A stretch of 64,000 nucleotides of DNA from Thermoplasmata archaeon (GTDB lineage Archaea; Thermoplasmatota; Thermoplasmata; Lutacidiplasmatales; UBA184). Of the stretch, positions 1 to 7,979 are shown piece after piece. Both the position numbers and the translations under genes were made by a program. The DNA lies in contig DAHVCH010000005.1 of the NCBI GenBank assembly GCA_027314165.1, positions 1 through 64,000 on the forward strand. The letters are read 5' to 3'. The notes below the pieces were generated by a model. It did not search any database. It was not told the origin of the DNA and saw only the letters and a list, made by a program, of their open reading frames with translations. How positions within the stretch are numbered: position 1 is the stretch's first letter; each line of letters opens with the position of its first letter.

Positions 1-274
1 AGAGGTGGACATCGTGGCCGAAGGGAAGGGCGAAGTGCTTCTAGGGGAAGTGAAGTGGACTCGGGAGCCCGTGGGTCAGGATCTGCTCGCCGACCTGCAA
101 CGGAAGGCGGGCCTGATCGAAGGGCTTCGCGGAAGGACTGTCCGCTTCGGTCTAGTCTCCCGGAGCGGCTTCACGGAGGGGCTGCGCAAGGCTGCTCAGG
201 AGACACGCACGCTCCTTCTCGACCTTCCCAGCGTCGCTCGCGTGTTCGACGAGTGCTACGGGACGCCCCGCTGA
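1..274 (+). CDS. C-terminal end of an archaeal ATPase with DUF234-like nuclease-fold domain (partial)
   Basis: The reading frame is open from the left edge and stops at 272-274, so the 5' part lies outside the window. The visible residues contain E-V-D-I-V-A-E at the start and L-L-G-E-V-K-W about ten residues later. This acidic-hydrophobic pattern followed by E-x-K is typical of the PD-(D/E)xK-like C-terminal DUF234 domain of archaeal AAA-type ATPases. The ATPase domain itself is not in view, so the family call rests on about 90 residues. The real start is upstream; the GTG at position 5 is an internal valine codon. Confidence 0.6.
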   Translation, partial: EVDIVAEGKGEVLLGEVKWTREPVGQDLLADLQRKAGLIEGLRGRTVRFGLVSRSGFTEGLRKAAQETRTLLLDLPSVARVFDECYGTPR

Positions 275-670
275 TTCTTGAACCCGTTTCGAGGCCCCGG
301 TGACCGAGGGGGTCGCCTCGTCACAGGAAGCCGATGCAAGTGGGTGACCTCCAGATAGGTCTCCTGGGGAGGGCGACGAAGGGTTGCAAACCCAAATCGG
401 TGTGCAAGCCGGTGTCCGCATCCCGCCGATGGCGGGATCCCCTCCTCGGTCCTGAAGGGACGAACATCGCACGAGCGAAGTCCCTCTCGCGTCGGCGAGC
501 TCGGGGAAGGTCTCCCCGAACGCGACAGGGTGGTTGGCGCGCTGTCGCTGTCACTTCTGGTCCAGAGGACGGCCGACCCCGCCCCGACACCTGTTGCCTC
601 CGCTCCGTGAGGGCACCGAGAGGTCGGTCCTCACGCCGGTGATCTTCGAATGGCCTCCCGGCCCTAGGGG
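275..670. other. Gene-poor stretch of about 400 bp
   Basis: I see no convincing gene here. Open frames exist on both strands, as expected at this GC content, but none shows a recognisable motif. The only distinct structure is the perfect inverted repeat listed at 420-438. The stretch lies between the convergent ends of the ATPase fragment and the marR gene, so it may hold transcription ends. Confidence 0.5.
420..438. repeat. Perfect 8-3-8 inverted repeat
   Basis: ATCCCGCC, a GAT loop, then GGCGGGAT form a perfect hairpin in a non-coding stretch between two convergent genes. It could be part of a transcript end or a small structured RNA. No U-run follows. Confidence 0.5.
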
Positions 671-1198
671 TCACGAGGTCGCGGACTCCGGTTTCATGAC
701 GGGCGCCGAGGGGGCGCGGCGGCGCCGCCCCCCGCCGGACGATCCCGGGCCCCGGGAGGCCTCGATCTCCTTCAACATCGTGGTCATGCCCGTCGTCATC
801 GAGCTCATCTGGTCCTTGGCGACCACCCGGAAGAGCTTCGTCATTCGTCGGACGCGCCAACCGAGGCTCTCCTCCGCGATCCGCTCGCCCCGGGGGGTCA
901 GGCTGAGGAGCACCACCCGGCGGTCCTCGTCCTGACGCGCCTTTCGGAGCAGGCCCTTCTTGGCGAGCCGGTCCGAGATGCCGGTCACGTCGGCGGGCGT
1001 GACCCCGAGGATCGGGCAGATGAGGCGCGGGGGGGACGGCCCCTGCTCCTGCAAGGCCCTGAGCATCAGCAGCTGCCGGTCCGTGAGCTCGACATCGTTC
1101 GAGCGGCCATCGAGGTACTCCATCGATCGCCAGTAGCACAGTCGCAATAGTCGGAGGAAGGCCTCCTGTTCTTCGTACGTCGGGTTGTCCTGTTTCAT
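671..1198 (-). CDS. MarR-family transcriptional regulator
   Basis: This 175-residue protein carries a winged-helix DNA-binding domain. Residues about 38-60 (LTDRQLLMLRAL) form the first helices, about 66-85 (GVTPADVTGISDRLAKKGLL) the recognition helix region, and R-K-A-R-Q-D-E-D-R-R-V-V-L-L-S-L-T-P-R-G is the beta wing typical of MarR. The last 35 residues are Gly/Arg/Ser-rich and look disordered. The ATG overlaps the TGA of a possible upstream frame (1195-1770). Neighbours give no clear target; the next gene on the other strand is a hydroxy-acid oxidase. Confidence 0.85.
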   Translation of the reverse strand: MKQDNPTYEEQEAFLRLLRLCYWRSMEYLDGRSNDVELTDRQLLMLRALQEQGPSPPRLICPILGVTPADVTGISDRLAKKGLLRKARQDEDRRVVLLSLTPRGERIAEESLGWRVRRMTKLFRVVAKDQMSSMTTGMTTMLKEIEASRGPGSSGGGRRRRAPSAPVMKPESATS

Positions 1199-1770
1199 GT
1201 TCGTTCCCTCTGAGTGGAGGAGAGCGAAGGGCGCGGCGGCACGCGCGCGACCGCGGAGCTCCCGGCAGCGGCGCCGGGGGAGCGAGGGGCGACGAGGGAC
1301 CGCGCAGACCGCGGTGCCCGTGGATACGAGGGATGCAGAGGGTGTTGAGGCGGTAGAGCGGGTCGAGGTTCTCTGGCGAAGGCGGTGCGACCGACTAACG
1401 AACCTGAAGCGGCAGCAGCCGCGGAGTCGGAGCTGGATGCGAGGGTGGAAGTGGGAGAGCCGCTAAGGGAGGACCCAAGGTCGCTGGTGGAGCTACGGGC
1501 ACGTTTCGCGGTGCGGGCATCGTGGGTCCGCTCTCGGGGATTTTTCCCGAGCCTCGCGCGGGCGCGGAGCATGAAGCTACGGGCCCGGGAGATGGCCCGC
1601 TCGGAGACGAGGCGTTCGTCGGTCGGGCTGCGGTTGCGCGGCGTGGGGTGATGGAGGCCTCCCAGCCTCACGAGCTGGACCTGAGCTGCGCCCCCGCAGG
1701 AGAAGGCGAGCACGAGAAGGATCACGAGAAGCTGGACGGCCACGAAGGAGGCCCTGACCCCTTCTCGCAC
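1195..1770 (-). CDS. Doubtful ORF with a single hydrophobic segment
   Basis: This low-confidence frame starts at a GTG and would give 191 residues. It begins with a basic stretch and a hydrophobic run (VAVQLLVILLVLAFSCGG) resembling a lipoprotein or anchor signal; the rest is Arg/Ser/Pro-rich without a recognised domain. Its TGA overlaps the marR ATG by the ATGA pattern seen in real gene pairs elsewhere in this window. Against it: long open frames are common by chance at this GC content and no homology is recognised. If it is not real, 1199-1938 holds no gene I can support. Confidence 0.2.
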   Translation of the reverse strand: MREGVRASFVAVQLLVILLVLAFSCGGAAQVQLVRLGGLHHPTPRNRSPTDERLVSERAISRARSFMLRARARLGKNPRERTHDARTAKRARSSTSDLGSSLSGSPTSTLASSSDSAAAAASGSLVGRTAFAREPRPALPPQHPLHPSYPRAPRSARSLVAPRSPGAAAGSSAVARVPPRPSLSSTQRERT

Positions 1771-1938
1771 GTCACGAGGAATGCGGGAGGCTATTTCTAC
1801 GTAGTCGAACTCGCGAACCTCGCTACGAAGGGCTCGCGGGAGGCGCTGAGCTCCCGAGGGCCATGCGAGGTCGGCGCCCCATGTCTTCCCGCTCCGAGGA
1901 AATCCCGTGGGTCCGGACCCTACAGGTGAGGAGGGACC

Positions 1939-3051
1939 GTGTCCCCTGACCCCGAGGACCCTTCGGGGTTCATGACCCTCAGCGACCTCGAAGAGTCGGC
2001 GAAAGCGAAGGTCGTCGACCCGGCGTGGGCGTACGTTCAGGGGGGGTCGGGAGAGGAGAGGACCCTCCGGGCGAACCGGGAGGCCTTCCAGCGCGTGTTC
2101 CTGCGGCCCCGGGCCCTCGTAGGGGTCGGTACGGTCGACAGCTCCACCACGCTCCTCGGCACGCGCGTGCCCCTCCCCTTCTACATCGCCCCCACGGCCT
2201 TCCACGGTCTCCTGCACCCCGACGCGGAGGCCGCCACGGCTCGAGCCGCCGGCGCCCGAGGGGTGCTGGGGGTCTACAGCACGGTGAGCACCCTCTCGAT
2301 GGAGGAGATCGCCCAGGCCGCTCCTCAGGCCCCGCGCTGGTTCCAGCTCTACCTCCAGAAGGTCTGGGCGACGTCCGAGCGGTTAATCCGCCGCGCCGAG
2401 GCGGCCGGTTACGGGGCGATCGTGCTGACCGTCGACGCTCCGGTGCTCGGGCAGAGGGACCGCCAGGCCCGCCTGGGGTTCGGTCTCCCCCCGGGAATGC
2501 CTATCGGCAACCTGGAGGAGGTCACCCCCTCGGCGGGGGCAAGCCTCCCGCAAGCCGTTCATCAGGCGCTTCGGACGGACAGCGACGCGACGTGGGAGAC
2601 GGTGCGAAAGGTCCGGGAGACGACGCGCCTTCCGGTCGTCGTGAAGGGCCTCCTGACGGCGGAGGACGCCGCCCGGGCCGTGGAGCTCGGAGCGCAGGGG
2701 GTCGTCGTGTCCAACCACGGCGGTCGCCAGCTGGACGGGGCGCCCCCGGCCCTCTGGGCGCTGCCCGAGGTGGTCCGGGCCGTCGGGTCGAAGGTCGAGG
2801 TCTACATGGACAGCGGGGTGCGACGCGGCTCCGATGTCCTAGCCGCGCTCGCCCTCGGGGCCCGGGCGGTGGGCCTGGGTCGTCCGGTGCTGTGGGCCCT
2901 GGCCTGCGGCGGGGAGGCCGGTGTCGGAAAGCTCCTCGACCTGCTAGGCACGGAGCTCGAGACCTCGATGCGGATCGCCGGGCGCCGGAGCCTGAGGGAA
3001 GTGGACGCGTCCATGCTCTTCGCTCCCCCTTCTTCGGTCGGCGATCCGTGA
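1939..3051 (+). CDS. FMN-dependent alpha-hydroxy-acid oxidase/dehydrogenase
   Basis: The 370-residue protein is a full-length member of the glycolate/lactate oxidase family, TIM-barrel flavoenzymes that oxidise 2-hydroxy acids to 2-oxo acids. The FMN and active-site motifs are in order: APTAFHGLLHPDAE (84-97), YLQK (138-141), TVDAPVLGQRDRQAR (164-178), the FMN-contacting Lys236 in VVKG, the catalytic His260 in NHGGRQLDG, and DSGVRRGSDV (291-300) with GRP for phosphate binding. The start is a GTG at 1939 preceded by GTGAGGAGGG. Substrate cannot be told from sequence; lactate, glycolate or a longer hydroxy acid are all possible. Confidence 0.93.
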   Translation: MSPDPEDPSGFMTLSDLEESAKAKVVDPAWAYVQGGSGEERTLRANREAFQRVFLRPRALVGVGTVDSSTTLLGTRVPLPFYIAPTAFHGLLHPDAEAATARAAGARGVLGVYSTVSTLSMEEIAQAAPQAPRWFQLYLQKVWATSERLIRRAEAAGYGAIVLTVDAPVLGQRDRQARLGFGLPPGMPIGNLEEVTPSAGASLPQAVHQALRTDSDATWETVRKVRETTRLPVVVKGLLTAEDAARAVELGAQGVVVSNHGGRQLDGAPPALWALPEVVRAVGSKVEVYMDSGVRRGSDVLAALALGARAVGLGRPVLWALACGGEAGVGKLLDLLGTELETSMRIAGRRSLREVDASMLFAPPSSVGDP

Positions 3052-3078
3052 CGGGGGGCGGGCTCGCGCTGGGGGTAG

Positions 3079-3194
3079 TCCCGGCTGCCTGACTCGAACA
3101 GGCGACCTGAGGATCTCTGCCTCGGGGGAACCGCCGAGCTCTCGGTCGGCGGACCGGACTACAGTCCCCCGCTCTACCACTGAGCTAAGCCGGG
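3079..3194 (-). tRNA. tRNA-Tyr (GTA) with a 44-nt intron
   Basis: On the minus strand the exons (3159-3194 and 3079-3114) fold into a complete cloverleaf: acceptor CCCGGCT/AGCCGGG with discriminator A, D stem GCTC/GAGC, anticodon stem GGGGA/TCCTC (one G-T pair) around CTGTAGA, and T stem GCCTG/CAGGC with TTCGAGT. The anticodon is GTA and the first pair is C1-G72, as in archaeal tRNA-Tyr. The intron (3115-3158) sits after anticodon position 37, the canonical archaeal site, and contains a hairpin CCGCCGA/TCGGCGG. No CCA is encoded. A long-variable-arm reading was rejected because the Tyr fold explains every helix. Confidence 0.95.
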
Positions 3195-3247
3195 TGGTCG
3201 GAAGCACATGGACGAGGTAGAAATGCCCTTCGGGGCGGGCGCGGGCC

Positions 3248-3883
3248 CTAGGACCCTCTGCCGAGGGCGGCCCGGACGGCCACCTGGACCTCTTCGACGC
3301 TCCCCGTCGCACGGACGGTGGAGAGCAGGCCCTTCGAGCGGAAGTACTCCAGCAGGGGGGCGGTCTCCCGGTCGTAGACCTCGAGCCGGATGCGGACGGC
3401 CTCTTCCCGGTCGTCCGGTCGGTGCACCAGCTCGGTGCCGTCCCGGTCGCATCGCCCCGCCTTCGCTGGCGGGTGGCTGAGGAGGTTGTAGATCGTGCCG
3501 CACGAGGGGCAGCTGCGCCGCTCGGTGAGACGAGGGAGCAGCTCTCCGACCGGGATCTCGAAGTAGATCACGCGGTCGAGCGGCAGGAAGGTCGCCAGCG
3601 CCTCGGCCTGCGCCACGTTCCTCGGGAACCCGTCGAGGAGGGCCCCCTTCGCGGCGTCCGGCTGCTGAAGGCGCTGCCGGAGAAGGTCCAGGACGAGGGC
3701 GTCCGGGACGAGCTTGCCCGCCTTCATCGTGCTCTCCGCCTGGAGCCCCAGCGGTGTCCGCTCCTTCACCGCTGCCCGGAGCATGTCCCCCGTGGAGAGG
3801 TGGGGGACGCGCAGTTCGCTCGCGAGCAGTTTCGCCTGGGTGCCCTTCCCCGCCCCTGGCGGGCCAAGGAACGCGATCCGCAT
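3248..3883 (-). CDS. adk: Adenylate kinase
   Basis: The protein (211 residues) interconverts ATP + AMP and 2 ADP. It has the P-loop GPPGAGKGT (7-15), the AMP-binding STGDMLR (30-36), DGFPRN (84-89), and a long LID with a zinc-type knuckle C125-x2-C128 ... C145-x2-D148, where Asp replaces the fourth Cys as in many long-form enzymes. This is the bacterial-type/long Adk and not the short archaeal AdkA form. The ATG at 3883 lies just downstream of a TATA-like element shared with the divergent MFS gene. Confidence 0.95.
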   Translation of the reverse strand: MRIAFLGPPGAGKGTQAKLLASELRVPHLSTGDMLRAAVKERTPLGLQAESTMKAGKLVPDALVLDLLRQRLQQPDAAKGALLDGFPRNVAQAEALATFLPLDRVIYFEIPVGELLPRLTERRSCPSCGTIYNLLSHPPAKAGRCDRDGTELVHRPDDREEAVRIRLEVYDRETAPLLEYFRSKGLLSTVRATGSVEEVQVAVRAALGRGS

Positions 3884-3910
3884 GGTGAGCCCCCTCCGGT
3901 CCCCGGTCCA

Positions 3911-3919
3911 TTAATAATC
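3911..3919. promoter_or_regulatory. Bidirectional TATA element between adk and the MFS gene
   Basis: TTAATAATC is the only AT-rich string in this divergent gap. It lies about 26 nt before the GTG of the MFS gene on the plus strand and about 30 nt before the adk ATG on the minus strand, which fits archaeal TATA spacing for leaderless or near-leaderless transcripts. Confidence 0.65.
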
Positions 3920-3940
3920 TCCCGCACCGGCCCGGTACCC

Positions 3941-5197
3941 GTGTCGAGCGCTTCGGGGCTCCCCGCGGCCACGACCTGGCGGGCGCTCCTCGCCAACCGA
4001 CGCTACCTCTTCTTCCTGGCCTCCCTCTCCGCGGGGGACATCGGCTACGCGGTCTACGCGGTGGCGGCGCCCTGGCTCGCCTACCAGGTCACCCGGAACT
4101 TCTTCGACGTGGGGGCCGTCCTGGCGGCCGAGTTCGGCCTCTACGCCCTCTCCTTCGTCGCGGCTCCGTTCGTCGACCGGACCGAGGACAAGCGCAGCGT
4201 CCTTCTCTGGGGCTACGCGCTCCAGGCCGTCGCCGCGGGGGCCCTCGGTGCGCTCTACCTCACCGGCCACCTCCTCTTCCCCCTCCTGCTCGGGCTGGTC
4301 TCGGGCATCTCGGTCGTCTGGGACTTCACCTGGTCCGCGAACAACACCATCCCTCCGCTGCTGCTCTCCCAGGAGGACCTCTTCCGTGCGGGCGGGCTCG
4401 CGGGCCTTGTTTCCGGCGGGAACCAGGTGACGGGGTTCACCGTCGGGGGAGCGCTGATCCTCGCGACCGGCCCCGGAGGCGCGATGCTCCTCTACGCGGC
4501 GCTGAACGCGGCCTCCATGGTCCTCGCGTTACGGGTCTCGACCCGGGGCTCGCCGGTCGCCACCGGTTCCGTCTGGCAGGCCATGGTCGAGGGATGGAAG
4601 CCCTGGTCCAAGGGGTCGGAGGGAGGGCCGGGGGGACGACCGCTGCGGGCGCTCAGTCTCTTCGTCGCCCTGCAGGGCCTCTTCGCGCCGGGAGCGGTGC
4701 TGCTCATCACCGACATCGCGAGCGGCGGCGGGGCGGCCTCGCAGTTCACCTACGGCGTGCTGTTCACCGGGTTCGTGCTCGGAGGCTCCGCGATCGGGAT
4801 GCTGCTCGGGCACCTCGACCCGCGAAGGAGCGTCGGCCGTTGGCTCGTGGCCACGCCGGCGGCCTCCGCCGTCCTCATCTTCCTGGTCCCGCACCTCCTC
4901 CCTTCCCTCCTCGCGGGCGTGGGGATCTGGTTCGCGATCGGTGCGAGCATGCTGGGCTTCGAGGTCTGCTACATGGTCTACCTGCAGGCCTCCTCTCCCC
5001 CTTCCCAGGTGGCGCGGACCACTTCGAACGTCTTCTTCTTCCGGGGGAGCGCGAGGGCGCTGGGCTCGCTGGCGCTCGGGGGCCTGGCCACGACCCTCCT
5101 GGTCCCGGCGCTCGCCGAGGTGATCGGTCTCGGTCTCCTCCTCACCAGCGGGGTCGGGGTCGTGCTTTGGGCGAGCCTGAAGGAGCTTCGGTTCTGA
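3941..5197 (+). CDS. Major facilitator superfamily-type transporter
   Basis: From the GTG at 3941 this is a 418-residue polytopic membrane protein with about 12 hydrophobic segments. It resembles MFS permeases: an early helix starting RYLFFLASLSAGDIGYAVYA, an acidic/basic loop (DRTEDKRS) after the second helix pair matching the family loop 2-3 position, and a charged mid-protein loop before a second six-helix half. The frame is open further upstream through adk on the other strand, but GTG 3941 sits about 26 nt after the TATA element. The substrate is unknown; an exporter role is possible. Confidence 0.8.
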   Translation: MSSASGLPAATTWRALLANRRYLFFLASLSAGDIGYAVYAVAAPWLAYQVTRNFFDVGAVLAAEFGLYALSFVAAPFVDRTEDKRSVLLWGYALQAVAAGALGALYLTGHLLFPLLLGLVSGISVVWDFTWSANNTIPPLLLSQEDLFRAGGLAGLVSGGNQVTGFTVGGALILATGPGGAMLLYAALNAASMVLALRVSTRGSPVATGSVWQAMVEGWKPWSKGSEGGPGGRPLRALSLFVALQGLFAPGAVLLITDIASGGGAASQFTYGVLFTGFVLGGSAIGMLLGHLDPRRSVGRWLVATPAASAVLIFLVPHLLPSLLAGVGIWFAIGASMLGFEVCYMVYLQASSPPSQVARTTSNVFFFRGSARALGSLALGGLATTLLVPALAEVIGLGLLLTSGVGVVLWASLKELRF

Positions 5198-5245
5198 GCA
5201 GGTTTCCTCGGCCCTTCCGGCGATGAGCTGGGCCAAGGCCCCTGG

Positions 5246-5944
5246 TCAGGGCTGTACGAGGGTGCCCTCGAACGACTTGCCTTCCAGGGCGGCCCGGAGC
5301 TGGGGCAGGTCCCTGCCGTCCACGACGGCGAGCGGGATCCTCGCGCGGGCCAGACGTTCGACGCCCAGGCGGTCAAAAGGGAACTCTTGTCCGGCGTGTC
5401 CGTCGGTGCCCTCGATGACCATCTTTCGGAAGACGGAGAGTTCGAGGAGGGGCAAGCGCTTCGCTTCCGGGAACTTCCTCGGGTCCCTGTCGTAGACCCC
5501 TGCGGTCCTCGTGGCGTTGACCATGCGTTCCGCCCTCAGCCGTTCGGCCAGGAGCGCGGCGACCGCGTCCGTCGTGTGCCCCGGCTCGGTCCCCCCCATG
5601 ACGACCACCGGCCAGCGGCCGACCTCTCCCACGGCCTCCGCCACCGTCAGCGGGGGCCGGGGAGGGGCGGCCGTATGGAGGAGCGAGGCCAGCAGCCGCG
5701 CGTGGAGCCGGGTCACGTCGATCCCGAGCTCATCGAGCTCGCTCTCGTTCAGCCCCAGCGCCCGTCCCAGCGCGATGTACTCCCGGGCCGTGCGACCGCC
5801 CCCCACCACGACCGCGAGGGGGTGCTTCTCCCCGACCTCGTGCAGGAGGGTGGTCAGGTCCGCAAGGTAGGCCTCGTCGTGCTCTCCGGTGAGGAGCACC
5901 GAGCCACCGAGCGACAGGACCACGGGTCGCCGGGGCGCGGGCAC
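5246..5944 (-). CDS. pyrH: UMP kinase, archaeal type
   Basis: The 232-residue protein belongs to the amino-acid kinase fold and phosphorylates UMP to UDP. It shows VVLSLGGSVL near the N-terminus, GGGRTAREYI (49-58), the archaeal UMP-kinase signature LDELGIDVTRLHARLL (70-85), GGTEPGHTTDAVAALLAE in the middle, and NATRTAGVYDRDPRKFP in the nucleotide-binding part. Isopentenyl phosphate kinase was considered, but the LDELGIDVTRLHA segment points to PyrH. The divergent neighbour is rpiA, so both feed nucleotide synthesis. Confidence 0.92.
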   Translation of the reverse strand: MPAPRRPVVLSLGGSVLLTGEHDEAYLADLTTLLHEVGEKHPLAVVVGGGRTAREYIALGRALGLNESELDELGIDVTRLHARLLASLLHTAAPPRPPLTVAEAVGEVGRWPVVVMGGTEPGHTTDAVAALLAERLRAERMVNATRTAGVYDRDPRKFPEAKRLPLLELSVFRKMVIEGTDGHAGQEFPFDRLGVERLARARIPLAVVDGRDLPQLRAALEGKSFEGTLVQP

Positions 5945-6087
5945 GTCCGCGCGAACCTTCCCTCCAGATGAAGATGTTCGGCGGAGGGGCCGGGGCCAGG
6001 AGATGGGAAGGCGTCCCTCCCTGCGGTTCCTCCGGCGGGCCTCACGGCACCATTATGCATGGGGGTAGCTCCGCCGACCGTCACGCC

Positions 6088-7011
6088 ATGCAGTCCGACG
6101 GACTCGAGAACGAAAAGATCCGGGTGGCCCGGGCCGCCGCCCAGCTCGTGCCCGAGGACGCGACGGTCGCCCTCGGGAGCGGCTCCACCGCCCACCACGC
6201 GATCAAAGCGCTGGCGGCCCGGTTCCCAGGAGGCGGGGGTCTGCGCTGCGTCGCCTCCTCCCGACGCAGCGAGGAGCTTGCACGTCGGTACGCCCTCCAG
6301 ATCATCTCGCTCGAGGAGGTCGAGAGGTTCGACCTCATGCTGGACGGGGCCGACGAGGTTGCGCCCAACCTCACCCTCATCAAGGGGGGCGGCGGCGCGC
6401 ACTTCCGGGAGAAGCTGCTCGCCCGGATGTCGGAACGCCTCGTCATCATGGTCGACCACACCAAGCTCGTGCGCCGGCTGGGGACCCGCTCCCCGCTCCC
6501 GATCGAGGTCGTCCCCTTTGCCGTGCCCTTCGTGGCCCGCGAGCTCTCCCGTCGAAAGCTCCTCCCCACGCTCCGGATGTCGTCCGCGAGCTCCCTCGAG
6601 GGCGAGCCGCTGCCGTTCGTGACGGACAACGGCAACCACGTGATCGATTGCCGGGTCCCGACGGACCTCCGCGAGGAGGCCCTGTGGGACGCCGAGCTCC
6701 GGGCCATACCGGGGGTCATCGAGACCGGCCTCTTCGTCAACATGGCCCATCTTGTCCTGGTGGGGCTCCCCGACGGTCGGGTCGAGGAGCTGCGGCCGCG
6801 GGAGGTCGTGCACCACCCGCTCCCGGCCTCGATCATGGAGGAAGCGCTTGGGGCCAGTCCCGGCCCCCTCCCTCCTCCCATCGAGGTCGTCATCGTCGAC
6901 AAGGATGCCGCAGGGGCGGCCCCGCTCACCGCGCCCAAAGCGGCAGCGAAGAGGGCGCAGGCACGACGCCCTGGGCGGCGCCGCAAGACCGCGTCCGCCG
7001 GGGAGCGGTGA
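6088..7011 (+). CDS. rpiA: Ribose-5-phosphate isomerase A with a basic C-terminal tail
   Basis: The enzyme interconverts ribose 5-phosphate and ribulose 5-phosphate. From ATG 6088 (307 residues) it shows LGSGSTAHHAI (substrate phosphate loop), the active-site DGADEV, and KGGGGAHFREK. RpiA proteins are usually about 225-235 residues. The extra about 70 residues are first Pro-rich and then strongly basic (KAAAKRAQARRPGRRRK), so the tail may bind nucleic acid or be disordered. An ATTATGCAT string about 30 nt upstream could be the TATA element. The long upstream extension of the frame has no RpiA similarity. Confidence 0.93.
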   Translation: MQSDGLENEKIRVARAAAQLVPEDATVALGSGSTAHHAIKALAARFPGGGGLRCVASSRRSEELARRYALQIISLEEVERFDLMLDGADEVAPNLTLIKGGGGAHFREKLLARMSERLVIMVDHTKLVRRLGTRSPLPIEVVPFAVPFVARELSRRKLLPTLRMSSASSLEGEPLPFVTDNGNHVIDCRVPTDLREEALWDAELRAIPGVIETGLFVNMAHLVLVGLPDGRVEELRPREVVHHPLPASIMEEALGASPGPLPPPIEVVIVDKDAAGAAPLTAPKAAAKRAQARRPGRRRKTASAGER

Positions 7012-7164
7012 GCCCCCCAGCCTCACGACAATACGGCAATCAACGAATCGGGACGTGGGCGGTCCGCGGGGCCACTCGGCGATCGCCGAACTCCCTCCCC
7101 TGAAAAGCCTCCCGCGCCATCTTTATCCCAGAGGCCCCCCTCGGGAGCCGCACAGGTCAGGGCC

Positions 7165-7950
7165 ATGCAAGGACACTACGTCTCGCTGCGCAAGGTCGGC
7201 AAGGTCGGCATCATCGAGATCAACAAGCCGAAGGCGAACACCTACGATCACAAGATGGTCCTCGAGCTTGGCAACGCGATCGACGAGGTCCGCTTCGACG
7301 ACGAGATCCGAGTCGCGGTCACCACGTCGAAGGTCCCCAAGTTCTTCAGCGCAGGGGCCGACATCGAGATGCTGAAGGCCTCCGAACCGGACTTCAAGGC
7401 GATGTTCTGCCTGAACTGCCAGGAGACCCTCTCGAAGCTCGAGTCGACGCCCAAGCTCTTCATCGCGGCCCTGAACGGGCACACCGTCGGGGGCGGCCTC
7501 GAGATCGCGCTCGCCCACGACATCCGGTTCATGGTGGACGACCCGAAGGTCCAGATCGGCCTCCCCGAGGTCAACCTGGGGGTCCTTCCAGGGACCGGCG
7601 GGACGCAGCGCCTCCCGCGCCTCATCAACAAGTCCATCGCCCTCGACATGATGATCACCGGTCGCACGTTGAGCCCGCAAGAGGCCCTTCATGTCGGGCT
7701 GGTGAACTACCTCCACCCCGCCGACAAGTTCGAGGCCGAGTGGATGGCCTACGCGCAGAGGCTCGCCGAGGGCCCGGCCCGCGCGGTCGGCCTCATCAAG
7801 CGCTCCGTCCAGGAGGGCGTCGAGATGTCCTTGACCCAGGGCCTAGCCCTGGAGCGGGAGCTGCAGAACCGCCTCTTCGTTACCAAGGACGCGAAGGAAG
7901 GCCTCGCCGCCTTCATCGAGAAGCGGAAGGCCGTCTTCGCCGGCGCCTGA
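7165..7950 (+). CDS. Enoyl-CoA hydratase/isomerase-family protein
   Basis: The 261-residue protein has the crotonase fold. Motifs include FFSAGADIEML (the CoA/oxyanion-hole loop, about 63-73), GHTVGGGLEIALAHD (second oxyanion-hole helix), PEVNLGVLPGTGGTQRLPR with the catalytic Glu position, and a C-terminal FIEKRKAVF typical of hydratases. It is 30 bp upstream of the PaaA/BoxB-like gene on the same strand, so the two are probably one transcript and may act on a ring-epoxidised or ring-opened CoA thioester. The exact substrate is not readable from sequence. Confidence 0.9.
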   Translation: MQGHYVSLRKVGKVGIIEINKPKANTYDHKMVLELGNAIDEVRFDDEIRVAVTTSKVPKFFSAGADIEMLKASEPDFKAMFCLNCQETLSKLESTPKLFIAALNGHTVGGGLEIALAHDIRFMVDDPKVQIGLPEVNLGVLPGTGGTQRLPRLINKSIALDMMITGRTLSPQEALHVGLVNYLHPADKFEAEWMAYAQRLAEGPARAVGLIKRSVQEGVEMSLTQGLALERELQNRLFVTKDAKEGLAAFIEKRKAVFAGA

Positions 7951-7979
7951 GCGGGCGAGCGGGCCCGGCCGAGGACAGC

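Noticed and set aside
3115-3158. Reading the tRNA at 3079-3194 as a class II tRNA with a long variable arm (GAGG/CCTC).
   Set aside because: The tRNA-Tyr fold with an intron at 37/38 explains all stems, the GTA anticodon and the C1-G72 pair; archaeal Tyr tRNAs have short variable loops.
3422-3940. Extended N-terminus of the MFS transporter over adk.
   Set aside because: The extension is antisense to adk and hydrophilic; GTG 3941 follows the TATA element.
5246-5944. Isopentenyl phosphate kinase instead of UMP kinase.
   Set aside because: The LDELGIDVTRLHA segment and the overall layout fit archaeal PyrH; the catalytic His region of isopentenyl phosphate kinase is not evident.
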